Source of the DNA: Rotaria socialis
Lineage: Eukaryota; Rotifera; Eurotatoria; Philodinida; Philodinidae
Assembly: GCA_905331475.1 (NCBI GenBank)
Contig: CAJNYU010000743.1
Span: 124,001 to 188,000, forward strand
Direction of reading: 5' to 3'
DNA: 64,000 bases
The position numbers and the translations under genes were made by a program. Within the stretch, counting starts at the first letter, position 1, and every line of letters starts with the position of its first letter. This document shows positions 24,563-34,212 of this stretch, in pieces. The notes beneath the pieces are model-generated. The model made no database searches. It had not been told where the DNA came from and was given only the letters and a program-made list of their open reading frames with translations.

Positions 24563-25572
24563 CAGAGCATCAACCAGGCCGTGTTTTTGTAGGCCTGGCT
24601 GGTCCGTGACAGGCCTTTGCATTTCAAGCCTGTCTGTGCCTGCCAACTAATTTGCTTGGCCTGGCCTGCCTGGCAATTTTTTTAATGCTAATACCATTAC
24701 GAGGATAGAATAGAAACATATAATTAATATTGAGAATGAAGAAAGCCAGTTTAATTAATTTAATATGACTAGATTAAGCATTTACTTAGCGAAGTCCTCA
24801 TACAGAAAATGAGGAAACATCGGATTTGCATCCGATTGTTGTGTATTGCAAAAACTGAGTCGATTTATATATGTTTTGAATAATTCTGAGAAAAAAAATT
24901 TTGTTTTTGAAAAAAATCTCTGTACTCCGCCTCAAGGATGGTCTGGTCAATAATGACAATTTTTTCGATAACTCAGCCATTTCTTGACGGGTCCTTCTCA
25001 TCATCGAACTCGACTGAGATATTGATGAGATCATTCTGTGTACAAAATTTCATGATAATTGGATGAGGCTTTCAAAAGTTATCCTGTTAACGGGCGGGCA
25101 CACTGACCGAATCTAGGGTGTACTCTTTTTTTTTTGAGTGCACAAAAAGAATACATCAGAGACAGCATGGTATAACATTAAGAAAAAAAGTTTTGTTTTT
25201 CTTCAAGAATGTCTTGAATGTATCTCACAAAGAGAATACCATTTAAAAATTAAGGATCCAAAGAAGAACGGCGTTTTGTTACAGCTAGTCCAGCAGATAA
25301 ATGAAAACACAACGAGCCAATGGAGAAAGAAAACGAACTATGCAATTTGAACTGAACATTAGTCATCATTTGGATCAATCATAAATGAACACAGAACATT
25401 ATTCTATACTGCACATCTGATTATTAGCGCCACATTCAATTAAAAACGTTTATATCAAAAATAAAATTATAAATCTAAAGAATAGAGACAGACCAGGCGG
25501 TCTGGTGTTTGTAAGCTGTCTGCCTGCCTGTGACAGGCCAGGCCTCAAGGCCATGGCCTGGTTGATGCTCTG
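24563..25572. mobile_element. hAT-type non-autonomous element, about 1 kb
   Basis: Ends are inverted copies: left CAGAGCATCAACCAGGCC, right end reverse-complemented CAGAGCATCAACCAGGCC, continuing into GC-rich GGCCTGGC-type repeats on both sides. CAGAG ends fit hAT. Flanking octamers are CTCCCTAC and CTCCCAGT, matching at five of eight positions, so an old insertion. Inside are AT-rich sequence and a short frame (25138-25350) without recognisable domains. It lies directly upstream of the protease pseudogene. Confidence 0.7.
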
Positions 25573-25622
25573 CTCCCAGTCGAGGGAATTATCAATTGTT
25601 CTAGTTTAATAATGTAAAAACA

Positions 25623-26072
25623 ATTGAATTAGCTAATGAAAATACAATGCTAGAATGGATTCAAGATTCTGCACTCTAGGTTGGTATTGATGCAAGTTAA
25701 TTTGCTTTTCAATCATACACTACTGGTAGTCTCCTTGTATTCAATTATAATATTATTCATACAATGTTTTTAATTATTTAGGTGCGTATAGTGATCCAGT
25801 TTGTTCGAAAGCAGATATTGATCATGTGGTAAAATATTGAATCGTCACTGTGATATTCAACGATATAATTTGGTTTCCATTTAGCTTCAACTTGTTGGTT
25901 ATAGTATTTATTCAGGTAAACCCAATTTGTTATGTAAAAATACTTGGGGTAAGAGTGAAATTCAATGCGGATAATTCTAACTCTATGCTTAGGTGCAACT
26001 TGGGGTGATCAAGGATATATTCGTATTGAACGCGGTACGAATACATTTGATATTGCTGAATATGTTGCATAA
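25623..26072 (+). pseudogene. Papain-family (C1A) cysteine protease, 3' part, decayed
   Basis: Four exon pieces can be joined in frame: 25623-25725, 25782-25828, 25885-25948 and 25993-26072, separated by GT..AG introns of 56, 56 and 44 nt. They give MLEWIQDSAL-stop-VGIDAS-stop-FAFQSYTTG, AYSDPVCSKADIDHV, LQLVGYSIYSGKPNLLCKNTWG and ATWGDQGYIRIERG..., ending at TAA 26070. This is the C-terminal half of a cathepsin L/papain-like protease: the catalytic His (DHV) and Asn (KNTWG) are present. Two in-frame stops (TAG 25677, TAA 25698) kill it; both fit C-to-T changes from glutamine codons. The exon with the catalytic Cys is missing; its expected place is occupied by the hAT element ending at 25572. 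Confidence 0.8.
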
Positions 26073-26240
26073 GTTGAATTTAAAAAGAATGATGCTGTAC
26101 GATCAATCACGGTCAATTATTTCTAATTAGTAGTATTCTGTTTTGCTTTACATTTTTTTCAAATTTGTAATAAAGAAAGTCCATATTCGATAGAGAAAAC
26201 AACCAAAATTTGAAGATTGATGTTTCATCGTTCTGTACGG

Positions 26241-26657
26241 AAGCTGTTAGTGCAATACCTGTTGGATTAAAATACACGACTTCATGGGGTATTTGAATTT
26301 GCGGCAAATTCGAAATGCTTATACCGCTATACCGCTATAGAGTTACAGCGGTATAGCGGTAGCTAGGTGTCACGTATCCCTTACAAAGACAGAGAGACAG
26401 GAGAGAAGGTACCCCCACACGCACCCTAGACACCCCTCCCCGTAAACCCACACTAGACACTCTTCTCCGTACGCTCACACTAGACACTCCTCCCCGTACA
26501 CCCACACTAGGTACCCCATCGCATGGTATAGTAGTATAGCGGTATACTGCTTATACCTCTATACCACTACAGTTTTATTTTGTCACAAATAGAGATGATT
26601 TTAATGAATTCGATTTTGCCGCAAATTCATATTCCCCATCATTTTAAATACACTGTA
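26241..26657. repeat. Inverted-repeat element holding a GC-rich minisatellite
   Basis: Outer arms are inverted (left GGGGTATTTGAATTTGCGGC, right inverse GGGGAATATGAATTTGCGGC). Inside are inverted TATACCGCTATACCGC stretches, and in the centre (26412-26516) about 3.5 copies of a ~29-bp unit CACACTAGACACTCCTCCCC. The left edge (AAGCTGTTAG..GCAATACCTG) matches the family also seen near 42430-42480 and 47098-47516. Confidence 0.6.
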
Positions 26658-27311
26658 ACAACAACCATTGATAGTCCCTAGAATGTTATCTTATACCATC
26701 TATAATATGAGGCACATCCTTGAACTTAATCCTCCAGAAATGTTATAAGGAAGCAATCCATTCATTATTAAAAAACACATGTCACATGGCTGCATGTCAG
26801 GGCCTATGGGACGATTGGATTCTAATCTCTAACTATGAACACTTCTTTTACTCAATGACCTATTGTAACTATGTCCTATTTCGTTTTATAGCGGTTTGAA
26901 AATTACTTAGTCCTGATACAGTTTTCGAGCCTTGAGTTACTATCGAATTGATCGTATGTGATTGAAAAACGATAGTATCGAAGATAGAAGTTTAGTGCTT
27001 ATTAGATAACATGCAATAAGTTGGTTTTCGAAATAGGGTCAATTTCCATAGCAAATCGTCCCGCGTGGTTTTCCAGATGTAAGTATGTTTATCCATAAAT
27101 ATTTTCAAAAGTTGCAATTCTGTTGCATTCTTCAATGAAATTTCTGAGAATACACGGCGAACAGTTTCAAATAACTTCGATGCTGTACAATATCATTGTT
27201 AAACTCCGTTATCTTTGTTTTTTTTTGCATAGCATTGATTGCTAGATTCTTTCTATGCAAGAATTCATACAACACAATACTATTTCTATTAGTAAATCCC
27301 GCTCGAGAATG

Positions 27312-28349
27312 CTAAACAATATGCATCATATTAATATTAATATTTCTATACTCGAGAACAGCACTGCCCGTGGTGAAAATAATGATAATTATAATGAGAA
27401 GCTTTGTTGATAGAGGTTTCGCTGCTTGGGAATACAAGCATCCAAGAAGTAAAACCGATATTGCGCCGATTGAAGCCGAAACATCGAGTGTGGATTGAAC
27501 GAATATTTCGCTGAGAATTATTAAAGAAAATTTATTTGCATTATTGGCAACCATCATAGACGTTGCAGAGATGAGTTTGTTAAGTGCGAATGCAGACACA
27601 CTTAACGAAAATCCAATTATGCCAGAAAATAAAATTAAACCAATTAGTTGTATTTGGAGTATTTTTTTCAAATCAAAGTTTGAGAACTCTCCCATAGTAC
27701 CGGCACATATTACGAGTACAGGTAAAGAAATCAAATTATTATAATACGACATACCAATGGATCCCATGTTCTCGAAAATAGGTAAACGAATGAGTTTTTT
27801 CATATATATTTGGTATGAGCTTGTTCCTACAATGTTTACACCTAGCAATGCGTAGCCTCGAATACTGAAAGTTAGGTCATGCTTTGAGTACAACATTGCA
27901 CCTAATAGCATTCCAAGCAAAGAAGCAGTCGAAAATCCATCAATCTTGTTGCTTAGGAAGAAATACTCGAGAATCGCAACGCATAGAGTTGTTAAGTTCC
28001 GTATCACAATTAAAGTTGGTACACTTACATACATCAATGCTAATAGACTTGACATGAGCATCGTCACAAATAATAAAACTAATGGTATCCATAATTTTAC
28101 AATGTTTAAATTTAATTCTGGTAAAGATCCCAATGTCGGTTGAAACATTCGAGAAAACAAAATCAATAAAATAACGGCAGCACTATTTTGTATTACCAAA
28201 AGTAAGCTAGCATGTGGGAATGCCACTACTATAATTTTGTTCACTAATGTTAATAATGTTCCCGATGCACAGTATACGAATAACGAGGAAATTGTTTTAG
28301 AACTGCTAATGCAATTTGTATTACAGCAGATATCATTGTCGTTACTCAT
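27312..28349 (-). CDS. Nucleotide-sugar transporter (DMT/SLC35-like, possibly GDP-sugar), 345 aa
   Basis: Moves a nucleotide sugar into the Golgi lumen in exchange for the nucleoside monophosphate. The protein is almost entirely membrane, with about ten hydrophobic helices. The N-terminus is short and polar; conserved features include TLLTLVNKI near the start, VPTLIVIRNLTTL in the middle, and near the C-terminus FALNKLISATSMMVANNANK. The latter falls where GDP-mannose transporters carry their GALNK-type guanine-binding motif, but the match is loose, so the substrate is open. Start chosen at 28349, not the upstream in-frame ATG at 28496, because a TTACTTATAG splice acceptor sits one base before it. 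Intronless. The GT15 mannosyltransferase-like gene lies 4.6 kb away on the same strand, and a GDP-sugar enzyme is at 48.2 kb. Likely complete and functional. Confidence 0.8.
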   Translation of the reverse strand: MSNDNDICCNTNCISSSKTISSLFVYCASGTLLTLVNKIIVVAFPHASLLLVIQNSAAVILLILFSRMFQPTLGSLPELNLNIVKLWIPLVLLFVTMLMSSLLALMYVSVPTLIVIRNLTTLCVAILEYFFLSNKIDGFSTASLLGMLLGAMLYSKHDLTFSIRGYALLGVNIVGTSSYQIYMKKLIRLPIFENMGSIGMSYYNNLISLPVLVICAGTMGEFSNFDLKKILQIQLIGLILFSGIIGFSLSVSAFALNKLISATSMMVANNANKFSLIILSEIFVQSTLDVSASIGAISVLLLGCLYSQAAKPLSTKLLIIIIIIFTTGSAVLEYRNININMMHIV

Positions 28350-28350
28350 C

Positions 28351-28352
28351 CT
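28351..28352 (-). promoter_or_regulatory. Splice acceptor at the transporter start codon
   Basis: Minus-strand TTTTGTTTTCACTTACTTATAG ends one nucleotide before the ATG at 28349. This proximity is typical of trans-splicing sites and decides the start. Confidence 0.55.
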
Positions 28353-29039
28353 ATAAGTAAGTGAAAACAAAATAGGATGATACTTTCTCTCTCGCTTTAG
28401 GAAGGTTTTCGGTAACAATAAGGCATTTTCTTGGGATTGGCACAAAAAAAAAGAATATAATAAACCAATTACCGAAGAGCAATCAAAATGAAGCATTGTT
28501 TGAAGATTTTATCAACTTTGTACAAAGAAACTGATAGATTAATTTTCTTGGACATAAAAAGATTCATATTTGGAAAAAAAGTTGAGCCTTGTGTCTCATG
28601 TCTAGATATTACCTTGTCTCTATCTATGATTTGAAAACTCGTGAGACTTCACTAGATATTCTTGAAAAAACCAAGTTTCTTATATGTTTTATATTCAACG
28701 GAAAAATTGAAACGCTAAAATACTCAAAGCATATTACATGTGCTTTTAAAACTTCTCGCAAAGAAGTACATTCAAATCTGAAGATGTCTGACTAGGCGAG
28801 CGTTATTTTAGTGCAGAAAATGAAAATTCCGGCATGCTCATCAAAAAATTGTGAAACAATTAGAAAATAGGCATTAATGATAGGCTCGGGTCACGTTCTT
28901 TTGGAACCGAACCAAACCGAACTGAATCAAACCGATTCAAAAAAATTCAAAACTAAAATGAAGGGGAAAAGGTAAGCACGTTTTTAGCTTCTTGCCAATC
29001 TTTTTTGTACACCAACAATGATTTAAAGCATTTTCATTC

Positions 29040-29955
29040 GACGTTCAGTGCAGAATTTTACGGTTTTCGTTTTCGTATAACGGCACTTATTCTTATATCA
29101 AAATATTAAATATCTATTAGAAATAATTACAAACTATTAATAAAACTTTGCTTTTTTTTCACCGTCCAGCTATTCCATGAGAAAGAACATTAAAAACTTT
29201 TGCAATTCTTACTTCCAAATAGGCCATGTTAATTAGATCTTGCAAATGTTGTCAGTTTTAGCTTGTCATCGTTCTCACTATTTTTAAATTTCAAATGTGG
29301 AACAGACCTTAAAATCTGAAAAAACACAGTATTTCGAAAACAAGACTTCTTGTTTCAAAATATACGTTCCTAATCCCAGTAAATTATTCTTTTTAAATGT
29401 TGCAAATACTTTCAAAATTACGAACTGTAAAATCACAGAAAATTGCTGGAAACGATGACCTAAATTACTTCTTAAAACTTAGGGAGTCTATGTAATTTCA
29501 TCAATTGTATATTTGCCGTTGGCGAACTTCCTCAAGAAATTCGCCAATTGGTGAATTACTAGTGAGGCATTCGCCAATAAAGAAAATATTTTCGTATTAA
29601 TTTGTTCGCCAATTGGCGAAACGAGAAATTCACGATAAGATATTACTCCTTTTCGAAAGTTATTGTTTTTTCAGTCCAAAGTTCAGTTTCATATTTGAAA
29701 TTTAAAAATAATGAAAACAATGACAGGCCAAAACTGACAACACTTGCAAGATCTAATTAAGATGGTCTAGTTGAAAAGAATAATTTGCAAAAGTTTTTAA
29801 TGTTCTTTCTTATGGAATAGCTAGAAGTTGAAAACAAAGCAAAGTTTTATTAGTAGTTAGTAATTATTATTAATAATTATTAAATATTTTGATATTAGAA
29901 TATGTGCCTTTATACGAAAATGAAAGCAGTAAAATTCTACACGAACGCCAAATGC
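29040..29955. repeat. Foldback sequence with ~240-bp arms
   Basis: Left arm (AGAATTTTACGGTTTTCG... TTAGATCTTGCAAATGTTGTC) and right arm (inverse, GACAACACTTGCAAGATCTAA) are near-perfect reverse complements. The loop holds a smaller palindromic insertion rich in TTCGCCAATTGGCGAA (29517-29635). Confidence 0.75.
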
Positions 29956-29956
29956 C

Positions 29957-31010
29957 TATCATTTGCCACAAATTCTGATGCCACAAATCTATTGCTGAAA
30001 ACATTCACAGTTAAAAAAAGAAATTAATCTACTTTGGTGACTAGGAAGGTACTTCCATTTAGAGATTTCTTGATTTAAGGACTTGTTCACTAACAGATAT
30101 TTCAATCTAAGATTTGTCCTACTCATACCAGTCACACTTCACACTTTAATGTGCGCATTTCTTTTGGAAATCGAGTGCAATCAATACTTTCTTTTATTAA
30201 GACAGGCACTGGTTAGGGATGCACCGAGACCGAGACAAAACCGAGAGTCTCGGTCTTGGTCCAGATCTCGGTCACCAATTTGACTTCATTCGATCGAAAT
30301 ATGCTTCGTCCTGACCTTCCTTGCGCTTTATTTTGTTGTGGATGTCAGTTTGGAGTAGGAATTGTGAGATGTGAGTGCTGGTAACAAAACAACACGTGTT
30401 AATATATCATCAATAATTAACGCATATGCACGTATGCATCCTAGATGACAGCAACACCTCGTGGAGTGATTATTTGTAACCTAGGCCGACATTTAATGAT
30501 ATCAGACCGAGACTCACCGAGACCGAGAACTCGGTCTCGGTATATACATAGCACTGGTCACCAGTTTTTCCTAAAATAATTATAACAGCAATGATTTCTT
30601 TCTGAAACAAATTCTATCTAGTGACCAGATTATGCTAAAACAGCTCAAACTCATTATTGATTCATTCTGAAAAAACAATAACTGGTCACAAGGTAGAAGT
30701 ATTTCAGAATGAAATTATTGCCTGTTATAGTTATTTTAGGAAAAACTGGTTGCAGATGCCTGCTCTAATAAAAGAAAGTAGCGATTACACTCTATTCCCA
30801 AAATAAATGCGCACATTAAAGTGTGAAGTGTGACTGGCATGAGCAGGACAAATCTTATATTGAAATATCTGTTAGTGAACAAGTCCTTAAATCACGAAAT
30901 CTCTAAATGGAAGTACCTTCTTAGTCACCAAGCTAAATTTATTTATTTTTTTTAGCTGTGAATGTTTTCAGCAATAGATTCATGGCATCAGAATTTGTGG
31001 CAAATAATGG
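29957..31010. repeat. Foldback sequence with ~330-bp arms, left arm interrupted by a hAT MITE
   Basis: Arms at 29957-30213 plus 30559-30630 and 30690-31010 are reverse complements (for instance CACTTTAATGTGCGCATTT against AAATGCGCACATTAAAGTG). The left arm is split by the element at 30214-30550. The plus-strand open frame at 30083-30283 is part of this repeat and not a gene. Confidence 0.75.
30214..30550. mobile_element. hAT-type MITE with perfect 8-bp target duplication
   Basis: 337 bp. Flanked by GCACTGGT on both sides (30206-30213 and 30551-30558). Termini: left TAGGGATGCACCGAGACCG, right end reverse-complemented TATGTATATACCGAGACCG. TAGGGATGCACCGA-like ends and an 8-bp duplication identify a hAT element. 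Internal sequence repeats CCGAGACCGAG near both ends and is otherwise non-coding. It sits inside a foldback arm. Confidence 0.87.
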
Positions 31011-31716
31011 CCGACACTAACCAGAAATGTGGATTTCTCGAGCGACTGATTCGGGCAAGGGAATCATGGCAAATGATTAGTTACCTGCACGTCGTATAAT
31101 ACTGTTTTAAATCATTGTTGATTAGCAAAAGAACTGGCAAGGAACTAGAAGTGCTAAACTTTTCCGATAGAGAAAATAGTTCTTTGTGTAATAAAAACCG
31201 TAATGCTTATGCTATAAAAGTTATTCGCATCTCAGTTTCGTATGCTACTCTGAGAACTATCAAAATTACTAATGGAATCTCTTCAATAATTTATCTTTAA
31301 GGAATAATCTAGAAAATAAAAAGTGTGCTAAACTTATCCCCTTCAGTTTAATACACAAGTTAACTAATATATTGGATTATTATATTTAGATGGCATCGTT
31401 TCGGATTTTTTTGAAGCCGAACAGAGAAAACCTCAAGCCTAACTCAGCCGTATAGAATCAATCGACTTTTTAAAAACTTCGAGCCGAACCGCGCCCATTC
31501 CTGATAGGCTTAGAGTAGAGTAAAAACAAACTATCTACACTGGTATGGTTCTTAATGATCTAAACGTAGGCCACAATGGGAGAATTTTGGTCTGCTGTCT
31601 GACGGCTTATAAGCAACACAGCAGTTTTCTTTAGAGTTTTTCAAAAAATCATTTTGTTTTCTTATCCTGCAAACAGTTCTTAGTTTCATTTCAGTTTTAC
31701 CCAATACATCGTTACT

Positions 31717-31800
31717 AGGGGTGTGAGTGTGGGTGTGAACGTGTCCTGCATCTACACCCACGCGCACACCCTCACACTCGCCCATCCTCATCCACACTAA
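31717..31800. repeat. GTG/CAC-rich inverted segment
   Basis: GGGTGTGAGTGTGGGTGTGAAC followed by its near-inverse CACCCACGCGCACACCCTCACAC. The minus-strand open frame spanning it is low complexity. A similar GGGTGCGGGTGTGGGTAAG stretch lies at 50690-50720. Confidence 0.5.
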
Positions 31801-31973
31801 CATTCACATCTGCTTGCTGGCTTATGAACCTTTTAAATCTTTACTTATTGTCATATCGATACCCTTACTGGGAGCTGTCTGGGCAGTACGATAAAAACTA
31901 TAATATCAAAGTTCATGGTGCAGATTTTTCGAATTAATATCCGGATTAGCAATTTTAAACTCTGAGAGACATT

Positions 31974-32105
31974 GCAACGTTTTGTCCGCGGTGTTTTGTC
32001 CACGACGTTTTGTCCGCAACGATGTGCCCACGACCATTTGTCCTGCAATCATTTGTCCAATGCGGCATTTTGTTCGCGCCGTTTTGTCTCGCGACCATCT
32101 GTCCG
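31974..32105. repeat. Minisatellite of CGTTTTGTCC units
   Basis: About eight degenerate copies of a 16-17-bp unit built on (C/A)GTTTTGTCCGCGACG, with variants ATTTGTCC, GATGTGCCC and CATCTGTCC. Much richer in GC than the flanks. Confidence 0.75.
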
Positions 32106-32963
32106 GTCACCTTCAGAATTAGAGGGTACACTGTAGTAGAATAGAATTGTCCTAGAAAATAAGCAAGATCTCACACGTTCCATTTGGTATGGGTCATACT
32201 CTCAACACTTGAGTTAGTTTTTCTTGTAAATAATTTTTAATATCTGGAAGATAAAATAAAACATTAAAGCAAATTTCGTCTGAAAGCTATTATTCAATTA
32301 TTTGCATTGACATTGGCATGAATCTATTCTTTGAAAAGAAATAAAACTACACTTCTGTTGTATGCTTTTAAACTGCCGACTTTCTTCGAATCCATCCTAC
32401 CTAGAATCTCTAGTTTACTAGTAAATATTGTATTTTAATATTGCTTGCAATATCAAGGTATGTGAGCTATGTCTATTCTTCGCTAGTTTTAATGCGTTGT
32501 TTCTATCAACACAATTAATTTCTCTCCGTTGAAACGCATTGTAAACAGTTGAAAATGTCCAAAATTACGCTTTATAAGGCGTTTCCCATAAAAACGCGCT
32601 AAAATATTTTGTTTTTATCAATTCTATCATAACGAACTTAAAGGGTGGATGCGGACATTTGGATGCTACCAAAAGATACTCACAAGATCAACACTCATCC
32701 ATGCCCAGACCCATATCTCTGCATAAAAGGTCGGTCACAATAAAGTCCAAATTGTTCCTGAAAACGTGTTTAGGAACTGTCCTTAGGATCGCTGCGCCTT
32801 TGAAGGCTTTTTCAGTAAATATTGAAAAGAATAAAATCGCGATTGTAATTCTGATCGATAGATGCATACGTTTTCCCATGATAAAATTTCTGCGGTTTTG
32901 AATTGTTGATGAGCATCTTGCCAATTGATGATATGGTTGACTGTCAGTTTAATTCTGCGGCTG
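32106..32963. other. Region downstream of the mannosyltransferase gene; no firm gene
   Basis: Mostly AT-rich. A minus-strand frame at 32688-32924 begins 40 nt after the stop of the GT15 gene and contains a hydrophobic stretch (ITIAILFFSIFTEKAF) resembling a signal peptide; it is short, matches no family I know, and is not called as a gene. Confidence 0.4.
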
Positions 32964-33939
32964 CTAGCACGGGTGACAGTATGGTAACTTGAAATCAGTT
33001 CTCAATAGTACTTCGGCAGGAGTTGCAAATAATGCAGTTGTTAAATATCGTAGCACATGATCTCCCCAGCGGTACTTAAATATTCCGTGAGTTGCATCTA
33101 CTGCATCTGTCCAATGACGAATTTCGGATCGTCGGAAAAAGTCAACTTTTATGACGTCAAAGTTCGTATTATATAAACGTATGTGATTAGGAATATCAAA
33201 TGCGCGTATAAGTCTTTTTGGATTTTTAGGAATCAGTTGGTAGTTCTGTATAATTAATGGTGAATGTTTTAAGTTTCATCAGACCAGGTAAACCATTCTC
33301 TGAATCAGCTTCTTCAACGTTACCAAAATACACCGCATTTTTTTTCCCCATCAAGTCAAAAATATCATCCCAAGCTCCTATTATTTTTGAATCCTCATCT
33401 AGTCTCATTACATATTTGTATTCAAGAACTAAGGGAATATCCATAATAAGTTTGAACCAAAATCTGCACATGTGCTGATAATTCCATTTTCCTCGTTTCA
33501 TCCAGTTTGGCTCTTCTAGATACGGATCAAATCCTTTTGGAAACGATGTGAATGCATCATCCACGTTGTAAAATATAACTTGACGTTTAGTAACACTTGC
33601 AATAGCCTGCATATGTGCTTTGACAGGATAGTCTGTATGGAATATAACTATATCTGCAGACAGATTATCCTGAAACTGTATATCGAGCAAAGATATTTTA
33701 GGCACTAGTTTCTGTACTTGATCACTGTATAAGAAAGCTATTGCATTTTTTCTGACTTTCACTGTTGGATTCCATGTTGACATTTGAGCTATTCGTTCAG
33801 GTTTTGGTTTACATAAAGTGTGTTCATTCCAAGAAATTCGTTTATCTGAACTTGTGAATACAAAAATGATCATTAAGATGGATAATACAACGAATGAACA
33901 AATAATGCAAGTATTAATGGATATCCGATTTTGCAGCAT
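32964..33939 (-). pseudogene. GT15 (KRE2/MNT1-type) alpha-1,2-mannosyltransferase-like gene with one frameshift
   Basis: GT15 enzymes transfer mannose from GDP-mannose to O- and N-glycans in the Golgi; the family is typical of fungi. ATG at 33939. Residues 1-35 form a type II membrane anchor (CIICSFVVLSILMIIFVF). The lumenal part has the GT15 core NYQHMCRFWFKLIMDIPLVL, the metal-site-like RLDEDSKI (in place of the usual RVEPxxxF) and AVYFGN. The first frame ends at 33226, but from a TTTT run at 33267-33270 (AAAA on the coding strand) the family sequence continues one frame over: HSPLIIQNYQLIPKNPKRL, VDFFRRSEI, a WTDAVDATHGIFKYRWGDHV motif, and a stop at 32964. With that single-base slip the product would be about 324 residues. 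It is either a young pseudogene or a one-base assembly error. No introns. Confidence 0.75.
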
Positions 33940-34212
33940 ATGGAGACTTTCAAGAAATATAATGTAAAAAGGTCTTCATCTACAACATAAACGGAAAGGT
34001 TATCATTTACTTGAATTATTTATTTATTATGAATTCGTAAAACTCATTAAACTGAAATCAAGAGTATATTCACGTTAAAAATAATTATGACGTGTAGAAT
34101 TTTTCTTAGACGCTGACAGATGTTTTATCATTGTTTTATATACAATGGTAGATATACAAATGCGCTACAAAAGCATAATAATATATCTGACTTCCCACGT
34201 TTCAGTTGGTGT

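Larger units (their letters stand above)
28887..31502. mobile_element. Large non-autonomous element (hAT-like) with perfect 8-bp target duplication
   Basis: Flanked by GATAGGCT at 28879-28886 and 31503-31510 (8 of 8). Ends are rich in CCGAAC/GTTCGG; the terminal repeats themselves are weak. Inner arms pair clearly in inverted orientation: 28957-29040 against 31085-31165 and 31325-31345 (shared AGCAC, CTTGCCA, AACAATGATTTAAA). Within it lie further palindromes: 29040-29280 with 29700-29955, and 29957-30630 with 30690-31010, the latter interrupted by the element at 30214-30550. No coding frame. A nest of foldback sequences accumulated by repeated insertion. Confidence 0.6.

Noticed and set aside
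25677-25700. Ciliate-like code (TAA/TAG = Gln) suggested by the protease
   Set aside because: eL38, the fusion enzyme and the glycohydrolase use TAA/TGA as stops, and long frames contain none internally; simple pseudogene decay is enough.
26412-26516. CRISPR-like repeats
   Set aside because: Units are contiguous without unique spacers and the genome is eukaryotic; it is a minisatellite.
32688-32924. 78-residue minus-strand frame after the GT15 gene
   Set aside because: Has a hydrophobic stretch but no cleavage-site context, no family and no acceptor; kept only as a remark in the intergenic entry.
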